Source of the DNA: Dictyobacter arantiisoli
Lineage (GTDB): Bacteria; Chloroflexota; Ktedonobacteria; Ktedonobacterales; Ktedonobacteraceae
Length of the DNA: 32,560 nucleotides
Assembly (NCBI RefSeq): GCF_008326305.1
Contig: NZ_BIXY01000086.1
Span: 1-32,560 of the forward strand
Direction: 5' to 3'
The notes beneath the pieces are model-generated. The model made no database searches and was not told where the DNA came from. It was given only the letters and a program-made list of their open reading frames with translations. This document shows, piece after piece, positions 23,452-30,901 of this stretch; within the stretch, counting starts at the first letter, position 1, and every line of letters begins with the position of its first letter. The position numbers were made by a program, and so were the translations under genes.

Positions 23452-24030
23452 ATGAGCGCCTGTGAAAATCCGCTCTGTAGCAATGAGCTTGAGACCATAC
23501 CAGGGCACCGGGCACGCCGATATTGTAGCGATGCCTGCAAACAGACAGCGTATAGGTTGCGGCAAGATGAGGCGGCGCGTCAGACAGAGGAGCGAGCACG
23601 CCAAGAACTGAAACAGCAGGAAATGGAAGCGCTGCGCGATGTTTATGGCGATCTCCTGCCTGGCACTATTGATTTTTTTTACCATTTGGGGCAGCGAGGA
23701 CATTCCCACCTCGTACAATCCATTGGTTGGGTGATCAGAGCAGAGAGAGATCATGCGCTCCAGTCTGAAGATCAGGAGCGCAGCCAACTCATAGAAGAGA
23801 TTATGATGTTGGGTGAACGTATGGGCTACAGTGGGATGACCTTAGGCAGATTGGCCAACTGCGCAGGCCCTGGTGACTTTGCGATCCTTGGCGGTGTCGA
23901 TTGTTGGAGCAAGTTTGTCTCTCATGCCAGCAGAGAGATGCTTCGCCAAGCACGCGATACTGCTTACTACCATGTCGAAGGATATCAAAAGAGCCGGCAG
24001 CGGCTGAAAGAATTGTCAAAGCAATCGTAA
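23452..24030 (+). CDS. Zinc-finger protein in an inverted-repeat cassette
   Basis: The protein is 192 aa, with AGGGGATAAG before the ATG. Its N-terminal finger (CENPLCSNE ... RRYCSDACKQTAYRLRQ) resembles that of the protein at 1990-2421. A coiled-coil stretch (about 42-66) and a helical domain follow (IGWVIRAERDHALQSEDQE and later YHVEGYQKSRQRLKEL). The stop codon (24028-24030) is formed by the right inverted repeat itself. The gene therefore sits neatly inside a 676-bp unit that could in principle invert or move as a cassette. Function unknown. Confidence 0.75.
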   Translation: MSACENPLCSNELETIPGHRARRYCSDACKQTAYRLRQDEAARQTEERARQELKQQEMEALRDVYGDLLPGTIDFFYHLGQRGHSHLVQSIGWVIRAERDHALQSEDQERSQLIEEIMMLGERMGYSGMTLGRLANCAGPGDFAILGGVDCWSKFVSHASREMLRQARDTAYYHVEGYQKSRQRLKELSKQS

Positions 24031-24064
24031 CACCAGATCGGCCACCACCAGGCGTTACGATTGC
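24021..24064 (-). repeat. 44-bp inverted repeat, right copy (hairpin, also terminator)
   Basis: Partner of 23389-23432. The hairpin is followed by TTTTTTTT-rich sequence (24065-24072), so it should terminate the small-gene operon. Confidence 0.9.
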
Positions 24065-24082
24065 TTTTTTTTCTTTACCCCA

Positions 24083-24111
24083 TTGACAAAACGTATTTTT
24101 ATGATTATTTT
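24083..24111 (+). promoter_or_regulatory. Putative promoter of the exonuclease operon
   Basis: TTGACA (24083-24088), 17 bp, TATTTT (24106-24111), 47 bp before the exonuclease start and just after the terminator. Confidence 0.55.
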
Positions 24112-24158
24112 ACTTAATAGATGTTTTACAAGCCTTTAGTGTTTGAGATGGAGGTAAG

Positions 24159-25280
24159 ATGTTAGATCGGGATTGGACTGGGTATGAGAGAGCGCATGAG
24201 GTGTCTCGTTTGGAGGGTGGACGGTTTTATTGCTCGCTTTGTCGTTTGACTTGGCAACGTGCGCCGAAAACCTTTTGTGCTGGTGTGCCGGTGTATCGGT
24301 ATGGTGCTTGGCCTGAGCAGCTCTACACCTATACTCAGTTGCGGCGCGATCTGCATATGCGGCCACTGGATCGGGAACAACCCCAGGGAGCGTATTTTCT
24401 GCGCAAGTCACCCTACCGACGTTGGCTCTATAGCGTTGAGCAGTCGGTGCCGCGACGGCGCATGGAGTCGCCAAGGCAGCAAGAAGCAGTGAGAAAGATG
24501 CGGGCGGGATTGGTGCAACGCTATACCTGCCAGCGCTGCGGTTACTATGATGAGTCCCACGGCAAGCAGAAATATGCGCGAGAGATGAGCCGAGGATGGT
24601 GTGAGGATTGCCGGGCGGACTATGAGAGGCATGAGTTGAAATTGGAGCAACGTGCCTGGGCGCAAAAGTATCGAGAGCAGGGTGCCTTTGTCGTGCTTGA
24701 CTCAGAAACGACTGGCCTGGATCGAGATGATGAGGTGATTGAGCTTGGAATTGTCGATGGGCAAACTGGTGCCGTGCTTTTTAACTCCCTCATTCAACCT
24801 CAAGATATCAACCGGTACTCGCTGGCAACCCATATCCACGGCATTTCCCGCGACATGCTCAAAGAGGCTCCACGATTTCCCGAGGTGTGGCCGGCGATCC
24901 AGGAGATCCTGCGCAACTACGAGCGTGTGCTGGTCTATAATGCTGTTTTTGACTATGGCATGTTGGAGGCAACGGCGAAGCGCTATGGGTATGACCTGCC
25001 TGGTGCGTACGGAAATTGGGAATGCTTGATGCACCAATATGCACGCTATAACGGGTATTGGTCGAATTACTGGCATGGGTATGGCTGGTGCAAGCTCGAT
25101 GATGCCTGTCGCGCGATGGAAGTAACGTCTGATGGTGCATCTCATCGAGCTCTGGGTGATACCGTGCGTGCCTTGGGCGTCCTCAATGCAATGTCTGACA
25201 AGGAAGTGATGTGGGAAGGTGAGAAGCCTGCGCCTAAGCCTATTGATGATTTTGGAGATTTAGAAGATTGTCCATTCTGA
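24159..25280 (+). CDS. DEDDh 3'-5' exonuclease with zinc-binding segments
   Basis: The protein is 373 aa with GGAGG 4 nt before the start. Residues 1-170 hold two Cys-based sites (FYCSLC...FC at 25-40; YTCQRCGYYDESH and WCEDC at 122-151). Residues 176-345 are a DnaQ/RNase T-type exonuclease: ExoI VVLDSETTG (D181, E183), ExoII VYNAVFDYGML (D265), ExoIII HRALGDTVRAL (H329, D334). All five DEDDh residues are present, so it should be active. Relatives proofread, trim RNA or process DNA ends. With no polymerase here, a role in end processing or in counter-defence is possible. Confidence 0.9.
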   Translation: MLDRDWTGYERAHEVSRLEGGRFYCSLCRLTWQRAPKTFCAGVPVYRYGAWPEQLYTYTQLRRDLHMRPLDREQPQGAYFLRKSPYRRWLYSVEQSVPRRRMESPRQQEAVRKMRAGLVQRYTCQRCGYYDESHGKQKYAREMSRGWCEDCRADYERHELKLEQRAWAQKYREQGAFVVLDSETTGLDRDDEVIELGIVDGQTGAVLFNSLIQPQDINRYSLATHIHGISRDMLKEAPRFPEVWPAIQEILRNYERVLVYNAVFDYGMLEATAKRYGYDLPGAYGNWECLMHQYARYNGYWSNYWHGYGWCKLDDACRAMEVTSDGASHRALGDTVRALGVLNAMSDKEVMWEGEKPAPKPIDDFGDLEDCPF

Positions 25281-25298
25281 TGGAACAGAGGAGATGCA

Positions 25299-25859
25299 AT
25301 GAGAGATAGCGAGATAGAGGTATACTTGCAGGAACTGGGTGATGAGCTGGAGCGTCGAGGTTTTCGAGAGCCTCTGCAAGCGCTGGTGATAGGTGGAGCA
25401 GCTATTATGATCCAGGTCAATAATCGCCGAACCACGACCGATGTCGATGCTGTGCTTTTAAATCTTCCGAGTACCTGGGACACAGAAAATCGGAAGCTCA
25501 AGGAAGTGAAGTCCTTTTTGCAGGCCGTGAAGGACGTTGCAAAGCGGAACCACCTGAAGAAAGAGTGGTTCAACGATGACTGCTCGTGCTTTTTAGGTGA
25601 ATATACACCTGATCCAGAATATGCTTATTGGAAGAGCTTTGGAAAACTTGAAGTGTATCTTGTTACCAATCGTTGTTTACTTGCCCAAAAGATTATGTCT
25701 TATCGTGAAAAAGACCTTGCAGACGTAGAGGCGCTCTTCCTCACGCTGAACATTCGCTCTCGTGAGCAGGCACAAGCCATTCTGGATAGGTTTGTTCCGA
25801 AGGTGAAACAACGCGAATATCATCTGAATGAAACCATGGATGAGCTATTTAGTGTGTGA
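25299..25859 (+). CDS. Nucleotidyltransferase-fold protein (AbiEii/DUF6036-like)
   Basis: The protein is 186 aa, 18 bp after the exonuclease stop, with AGAGGAG before the ATG. ALVIGGAAIMI followed by TTTDVDAVL (residues about 28-50) is the hG[GS]...DxD signature of Pol-beta-type nucleotidyltransferases. The length and the later region (LLAQKIMSYREKDLADVEAL) fit the DUF6036/AbiEii group, which includes toxins that modify tRNA or proteins. A toxin role is inference. Confidence 0.78.
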   Translation: MRDSEIEVYLQELGDELERRGFREPLQALVIGGAAIMIQVNNRRTTTDVDAVLLNLPSTWDTENRKLKEVKSFLQAVKDVAKRNHLKKEWFNDDCSCFLGEYTPDPEYAYWKSFGKLEVYLVTNRCLLAQKIMSYREKDLADVEALFLTLNIRSREQAQAILDRFVPKVKQREYHLNETMDELFSV

Positions 25860-25871
25860 AGAAGACTGAAC

Positions 25872-25915
25872 AAAGAGAAAGCGATGGGTGGTACTCCTCG
25901 CTTTCTCTTTTTTTT
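25872..25915 (+). terminator. Rho-independent terminator
   Basis: AAAGAGAAAGCGA (25872-25884) pairs with TCGCTTTCTCTTT (25898-25910), followed by more T. It ends the exonuclease-nucleotidyltransferase operon. Confidence 0.88.
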
Positions 25916-25917
25916 GC

Positions 25918-25956
25918 CATGGTATAATGGAGCAAATACAGAGTTACCATGGTTTA
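25918..25956 (+). promoter_or_regulatory. Promoter with inverted-repeat operator
   Basis: A perfect TATAAT (about 25925-25930) lies between two arms, CCATGGTA (25918) and TACCATGG (about 25946), that are exact complements. The layout suggests a repressed promoter for the 147-aa gene. No good -35 is seen, as the preceding bases are the terminator T-tract. Confidence 0.5.
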
Positions 25957-25972
25957 TCAAGGAAGTGATACG

Positions 25973-26416
25973 ATGTCTGCTTGGACAGAAGAACAACCGA
26001 TGCGCGTGGCCTTTGCGGCAATCTGTGAAGGGGAAACCCCTTGGGTTGCTCTCGGCAATTTCTCGAATGATTTTTTTCCGAATGAGGATCGTCGTGAAGC
26101 GTTGATTAAAGACCCGATTGAAGAGCCACAAGGCGTATCAGTCGAATTGCATCGCTGGGCTGTTTTTTGTGCAGCCTCTGTTGAATACCTCTGCCATAAA
26201 TATGATTTGACGGTGCCTGATTGGGTGTATTCCTATCCACCCTTGGAGGACCAGTGGTTCCATTCTCATGCCGAGTCCAATCCGGTAAGGCGTGAGCGTT
26301 ACCTCCGAACGACTCCTCCAGAGTTTGCCTTGCGCAACATTTATTGTGGAGATCGTATTTGGCAGGATAAGCATGAGGAAGCAGCGAAGTTGCAGCAGCG
26401 CCTCTTATCGGCGTAA
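25973..26416 (+). CDS. Uncharacterised 147-aa protein
   Basis: ATG at 25973 with AAGGA 9 nt upstream; an ATG at 25949 would add 8 residues. It is Trp/Tyr/Pro-rich toward the middle (VPDWVYSYPPLEDQWF) and ends in a conserved-looking TTPPEFALRNIYCGDRI segment. Proteins with such a 'PPxFxxRNI' tail often sit near DUF6036-type nucleotidyltransferases (general recollection, not checked), so it could be the partner of the preceding gene. It has its own regulated promoter. Confidence 0.7.
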   Translation: MSAWTEEQPMRVAFAAICEGETPWVALGNFSNDFFPNEDRREALIKDPIEEPQGVSVELHRWAVFCAASVEYLCHKYDLTVPDWVYSYPPLEDQWFHSHAESNPVRRERYLRTTPPEFALRNIYCGDRIWQDKHEEAAKLQQRLLSA

Positions 26417-26428
26417 AAAGAAGTGGTT

Positions 26429-26470
26429 GACCTGGCCGGAATTATTCCTCCGGCTGGGTCGTTTTTTTTT
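26429..26470 (+). terminator. Rho-independent terminator between convergent genes
   Basis: GACC..GCCGGA (26429-26440) pairs with TCCGGC..GGTC (26449-26460), followed by GTTTTTTTTT. It overlaps the last codons of the minus-strand gene at 26442. Confidence 0.85.
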
Positions 26471-27677
26471 GCGCTGTTTCGCGCTGGTCTTCATTCAATG
26501 GTTCCGATGGTGGTTCTGATACTGGCAGGGCTGCCTGAAGTTCTCTGACCTGGCGCACCTCTCGCCTCATCAAGCTATTGAGGTGATCAATGCGCTCGGT
26601 CAATGTAGGTACCTCATTATCGGGTCGGTTATTCTGACGCCGCAGCTCAAGTTGTTGACGCAAGAGCTTTCTCAGGCGCTTTGACTCCCCACACCAATAG
26701 GCAAACCGATCCCTATCGAGCACGCGGTCATTTTCGAAGCGTTGCCATCGTCGCTCATTAGATTGGGCGGCCTGGATCGGGATTGCGAGCAAGCATCTCG
26801 TGAACGCATGTTTATCCGCAATGCGCGCCAGCAAGAAGAGATACTCGACCTGGAGATTGAGAGTCCCAGGCTGATGATCATGCAAAAGACGTGCTAATAA
26901 GGGTAAAAAGATATCAGTTTGCTCTGCTTTCGGACTCAGCAGGCGTTGCGAAATGACGAGCCTATCCTTTTGCCAGTAGATCGCACGTTCTGGATTTTCT
27001 GGCAGATCTGCATCAAAGTAGAGAAAGGTTGGCGGTGTCTGGAGCACGACCGGCGGTGGATCAAAGCGAGCCAAGCTCCGATGATAGAGCGCATATGCCT
27101 GTTCGATGAGTTGCCAGAAATCGCCGTCGGGATGTGCACGGGAGTACCCTGTTTCTGCCTGTGTCGAAGATCGTCGAATCACCAGCAGATGTGCGAGCAG
27201 GGAGAGTGCGACCGCGATCACCGCTCCCTCCGTCGAAAAAGGAATTGGCCAGGGGAAGCGTTCCAGGGCAATGGCAGGAATGATGGGAGCTGGGATGTTC
27301 AGGAAGGGAGCTTGGATGAGGTGGAAGATGATAGAAAGCAAGAAGATCAGGCCAATGAAGAGCACAGGCCCTCCCCAGGCATCCGCCATTTTTTCCTCTT
27401 GGATTTTTCCATCTGGCATTTTTTCTCCGGTGCTGGCAATGCCGACAAAGAGACTAAAGAGGATGAGAATGATGGTGATGTCGAGCGCCAGGCTGATGTG
27501 TAATTGATAAAGGGTGGCTCGCAGAAGCCACCAGCAAGGAGGACCGATCAGTGCTCCGAATAGCGTAGTGAGCAGGATACCAAAGAGATCTGCCAAGAGC
27601 AGTGATGCAATGATCTCATGTGTTCCTGTGAGACGTTGGAAGAGTTTTGGCGTGTGTTGTGCTTCGGTTTGTGGCAT
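26442..27677 (-). CDS. Polytopic membrane protein with large soluble domain
   Basis: The protein is 411 aa with AAGGA 6 nt before the ATG. About four membrane segments lie at residues 23-48, 58-80, 98-122 and 150-166. A cytoplasmic part follows (FLYFDADLPENPERAIYWQK, LVISQRLLSPKAEQTDIFLP, LLARLLHDHQP) and a coiled coil with Arg-rich stretch (about 320-390). The order 'LVIS..LL ... LLARLLHDH' recalls M48/M56 metallopeptidases, but no HEXXH zinc site exists, so an active protease is unlikely. It is grouped with the next membrane protein and the replication-relaxation-like gene. Confidence 0.72.
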   Translation of the reverse strand: MPQTEAQHTPKLFQRLTGTHEIIASLLLADLFGILLTTLFGALIGPPCWWLLRATLYQLHISLALDITIILILFSLFVGIASTGEKMPDGKIQEEKMADAWGGPVLFIGLIFLLSIIFHLIQAPFLNIPAPIIPAIALERFPWPIPFSTEGAVIAVALSLLAHLLVIRRSSTQAETGYSRAHPDGDFWQLIEQAYALYHRSLARFDPPPVVLQTPPTFLYFDADLPENPERAIYWQKDRLVISQRLLSPKAEQTDIFLPLLARLLHDHQPGTLNLQVEYLFLLARIADKHAFTRCLLAIPIQAAQSNERRWQRFENDRVLDRDRFAYWCGESKRLRKLLRQQLELRRQNNRPDNEVPTLTERIDHLNSLMRREVRQVRELQAALPVSEPPSEPLNEDQRETAQKKTTQPEE

Positions 27678-27692
27678 AGAAATTCCTTTTCA

Positions 27693-28424
27693 TTATTCAG
27701 CGAGATCGTTCCAATTAATCTCCGGTGCTGGCGGCGGTTCGGATGGTTCAGGTGCTTCAGGACTATTCTCAATAGTAATCTGGAGGCTCTTTGTCTCTTT
27801 GGCTCGCCGTGTTGTTCGTGTGGGTGTCTTGCGTTTTTTGGGAGTGCGTGGCGTATTGGTCGCTGGCTCAGGCTTAGACTCAGGTTCTAGAGGAGCTGCT
27901 GGTTCAGGTTCGGGAGGGACCACGGGCTCAGGTTCTGCTAGGTCCGCAGGTGTAAGTATTCGTGTAAGCGGGTGATGGGTGCGTGGATCAATGCGTTCGT
28001 AAAGCAAAGCCATCGCTGGTGTCAGTGGGAGCAGCAGCAGTGAGCGGGCGATCAACGCCTGCCCATCAAGTGGCGAGAGGGAGAGGACGCCTGGAAGATG
28101 CACATGCCAGATCGTTTGGAGATTGGCCGTGATCTCTGGGATGATCCACAGATGTGTTTGATTGAGCAACACATAGATGAGTAGGCAGGTGAGGTACATG
28201 CCGCCCTTCTTTGTGGTTGCCGTCAGGCTTGCCCAACGATCTTGCCACATCCACGATCCCGCCGCCCAGAACTGGAGCCCATAGGCGAGGATGGGGATCA
28301 GTGGATCAATCACGCCCACAACCAAGATGAGCAGCAGGAGCAGTGTCAAAGTCTGTGGAGACATGGCGGCAAAGTGTTGCCATGCTTTCAACAAAGGATG
28401 CTTGGGTTGTGACGTCATGGACAT
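27693..28424 (-). CDS. Membrane protein with Pro/Glu-rich basic tail
   Basis: The protein is 243 aa. Three to four hydrophobic segments (about 25-55, 75-98, 125-142) are followed by a disordered tail: EPEP/PEPEP repeats, then a basic stretch (RTPKKRKTPTRTTRRAK) and a final acidic end. The basic stretch could contact DNA. Its start overlaps the end of the upstream gene by 10 nt, so the two are translationally coupled. Alternative start at 28418. Confidence 0.72.
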   Translation of the reverse strand: MSMTSQPKHPLLKAWQHFAAMSPQTLTLLLLLILVVGVIDPLIPILAYGLQFWAAGSWMWQDRWASLTATTKKGGMYLTCLLIYVLLNQTHLWIIPEITANLQTIWHVHLPGVLSLSPLDGQALIARSLLLLPLTPAMALLYERIDPRTHHPLTRILTPADLAEPEPVVPPEPEPAAPLEPESKPEPATNTPRTPKKRKTPTRTTRRAKETKSLQITIENSPEAPEPSEPPPAPEINWNDLAE

Positions 28425-29329
28425 GGGAGATACTCCTCCAGTTTGAGTATGCGTATGCGCTGCCGTTGTTCATCGTTGGTAAATGCATCCCGGCGAGCAA
28501 CGGAGACGGCCTGGCGTATACTGTTGTTCAAGCAAAAATACCAGACAAAATCGTGATGCTCTAAGAGATCAGGGAGGATCTCCAGCAGTCGTTTGTTGCT
28601 TTTCTGAGTACATTCAACCTCAATACCAATGATCTGCTGCGCCTGCATCGTGATTGTTTGGAGCACCGTTCCGTTTGATGCCCGCAAGTCCCAAGAGCCA
28701 TCTTCTTGTAAGTACAGTATGCCATCTGCTTTATGAGGACGGCGTGTGCCATATTCGCGCAGCGGGAGTATCTCCTCGATGGCTCGTTCCCCTCTCCAGG
28801 TGTGCAATGGTGCACCTGCGCCTCCACGGGCTAAGAGCAGTCGGACCTCATTGACCATATGATTGTGTGAGGTATAGTAGCGGTCATGTCGTAAGCGTGC
28901 CTCCACATCTTCCGCTTCTGGGAATGGGATCTCTTCCCAGTCCAGGTTCAGCGAGCGGAGTCCTCGCGTGGTGACGCGGAACCACGCAGGTTGATTTGCC
29001 CAGGGTTGGATAATCTCGACATATCCCTGGGACTCCAATTTCCGCATCAGGCGAGAGACGGCCATCAGGCGGTGACGGAGATCCTGCGGCCAAGCGCGTT
29101 TGGCTGGAGGTGTGCTGTCCTCCAATTGTGCTGGCGGGGGTAGGTCCGTTGCGGGCGAGTAGTCGGGAGCTAACCACTCGCCGACCGTGTCGAACCGCAC
29201 AAAGGTTTGCTCCGCACCCAGGTGGAGAATGTCGATGTCTCGCGTGGTTGAACGCCTTGATCCTGCATCGCGGCGTTGCCGACGTGGCGCGGGTCGTGTT
29301 TTTTTGTTGGTAGTTCTGTTTTTTTCCAT
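28415..29329 (-). CDS. Replication-relaxation-like protein
   Basis: The protein is 304 aa. After a basic N-terminus (1-30), a winged-helix region (about 70-115: HRLMAVSRLMRKLESQGYVE) is followed by the Replic_Relax-like core: HNHMVNEVRLLLARG, a basic/acidic strand region ending HKADGILYL, and IGIEVECTQKSNKRLLEILP. Family members accompany plasmid and conjugative-element replication or mobilisation genes. Here the neighbours are two membrane proteins rather than a relaxase. Start at 29329 with AGAGG just upstream. Confidence 0.78.
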   Translation of the reverse strand: MEKNRTTNKKTRPAPRRQRRDAGSRRSTTRDIDILHLGAEQTFVRFDTVGEWLAPDYSPATDLPPPAQLEDSTPPAKRAWPQDLRHRLMAVSRLMRKLESQGYVEIIQPWANQPAWFRVTTRGLRSLNLDWEEIPFPEAEDVEARLRHDRYYTSHNHMVNEVRLLLARGGAGAPLHTWRGERAIEEILPLREYGTRRPHKADGILYLQEDGSWDLRASNGTVLQTITMQAQQIIGIEVECTQKSNKRLLEILPDLLEHHDFVWYFCLNNSIRQAVSVARRDAFTNDEQRQRIRILKLEEYLPCP

Positions 29330-29357
29330 ATCCTCTCAGGCGGCTGTAGAAGCCATT

Positions 29358-29503
29358 GTGACACACGTGTGACACTGTATTCATGATCAGCTATTTTCTA
29401 TTTACGTTGAGGTTGGGAAATAGTTGCGCCTGTTTGGTAGAGAGGGAAAGCGTTGTCCTCCACGGAATGTTGTCACAGCGTTGTCATAGGTTTATCACAA
29501 GGG
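29358..29503. promoter_or_regulatory. Repeated operator-like sites upstream of the replication-relaxation operon
   Basis: GTGACAC occurs twice around CACACGTGTG (29358-29375). Further out, TTGTCACAGCG, TTGTCATAGG and TTTATCACAAG follow one another (29470-29502) with ~11-bp spacing. They lie 30-175 bp before the start at 29329. The binding protein is unknown. Confidence 0.4.
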
Positions 29504-29705
29504 TATAAGAGCAGTGTGAAAAAAAAGCAGAGGTGAGGCGGTGAAGCAGCCTGTTGTGCGGATGGAGCACCTGACTATTCTATGTATTTATTTCTTTCTC
29601 TCGAAGAGAGACTATGTATAGAGGATACGTTTATTGGGCAAGCTTATTATTCAGCACTCAGAATTCTTCAGTTTGAAACTCCATTATACTAAATGTAGGG
29701 AGGAT

Positions 29706-29924
29706 ATGCTGTTGGGGGAATTAAGATATAAAAGTACATACATTTATAAAACTGACTATGGGCCATGCCATTATGGATGTAAGCGCCTTGCTCTTCGTTG
29801 CTCTTACTGCAATCAATATGTCTGTGATGGAGTTCACGGCTATCATTCGGGATCATACACAGGAGCCTATGTTTATTGCCATGCATGCTGGCGCGCTGAG
29901 TTAAGGCGCATGAGTTCTTTATGA
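29706..29924 (+). CDS. Zinc-finger micro-protein (72 aa)
   Basis: The ATG at 29706 has AGGGAGG very close; a TTG at 29712 has better spacing, and an upstream start at 29634 would give 96 aa. CHYGCKR, CSYCNQYVC and YCHAC (residues 20-60) form a Cys-rich zinc module similar in style to the micro-proteins of the 16-23 kb operon. It stands alone, divergent from the minus-strand block. Confidence 0.65.
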   Translation: MLLGELRYKSTYIYKTDYGPCHYGCKRLALRCSYCNQYVCDGVHGYHSGSYTGAYVYCHACWRAELRRMSSL

Positions 29925-30127
29925 GTGGCTGTAGTGAATAATGCCACGTAGGAGTCTCTTTCCCGATGGGATTATTTCATCGGCCTAAAAAGCCACAATT
30001 GAGTTCAAATTCGAGAGAGGGGAGAGAGGGATTATAGTAGAGAATGAAGGAATATATCATCTCTCTTGTTTCTTTCTCGCTGAACATTCTCACAGGCGGC
30101 AACCAGACAACGCGCCTGCTTCATTGG
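29925..30127. other. Intergenic region, no gene seen
   Basis: About 200 bp with a purine-rich stretch and a small GATGGGATTATTTCATC stem. Nothing else recognised. Confidence 0.5.
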
Positions 30128-30166
30128 GAATAAAACAAGCCCTTCCCAGGCGGCTAGGAAGGGCTT
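30128..30166 (-). terminator. Terminator of the protelomerase gene
   Basis: AAGCCCTTCC (30137-30146) pairs with GGAAGGGCTT (30157-30166). On the minus strand it is followed by GTTTTATT. It lies 25 bp after the stop at 30191. Confidence 0.85.
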
Positions 30167-30190
30167 ACTGTGTGTCTACGTATGATTTAG

Positions 30191-30901
30191 CTATGCTTCT
30201 GTTTCAGACGGCTCTACGGGCGTCTGAACGTCAGGATCAGGCAAGGGAGACACGGTGATCACCTCTTTGATCCCATACGGTTTGCGATTATAAACCGGGG
30301 TGATGGCAAATTGGGTGTGGTGCGCGTCAAGTTCTTCTTTGTGTGCTTCGACGTAGGCTTTGACGGCAGGATAGCGACCGCCAATCAGGTCACGGATCGT
30401 ATTCGCATTGATGAGCCAACGCTTTAAAGGCTCGTCCACGTTGGCATTGTAAATCATCATGGTTTGCACGGCGCGACGGAAACGTTCTTGCGCAGCGCCC
30501 TCGGTTTTGTAATTCTCCAGTTCTGCCAGTGGCATGGCGCGATAGTCGATGCCTGCATGCCGTTTGGCTAAGCCTGCGTGGAAGTTTTTATCACGAGTGA
30601 TGAGCTCACGCAAGTACGCGATTGGTTGCTCCTTTTCGATCTCGTGCAACAGCTCGCGCAGTTCCGTGATATCGTTGGATTGTTGTGCTCGCATATCATC
30701 ATAGAGACGACTACGTTTGAGTAATTCAAGCAGCAGCTCGTCAGCGTTCGTTATGCCGAGCCGTTCTCCTTCTTTGATATAGAGTTGTTTCGTAGTTTTG
30801 CGTGGCTTGATCATCGAATATTCTGTTTTTCCTGCATCGCTTGTCATTTCCTCCGCCCCTTTTGTCACCTTGGTGGTTTTGGTGCTTTTTGTGGTTGCCA
30901 T
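30191..30901 (-). other. Possible internal start giving a separate C-terminal protein
   Basis: Within the protelomerase frame, AGAAGGAG lies 6 nt before an in-frame ATG (30901; reads MATTKSTKTTKVTKG). Translation from here would give a 236-aa protein made of only the C-terminal domain. The site falls exactly at a domain linker. Confidence 0.4.

Noticed and set aside
26442-27677. M48-type membrane metallopeptidase
   Set aside because: The layout is reminiscent but the HEXXH zinc site is missing (LLARLLHDH instead).
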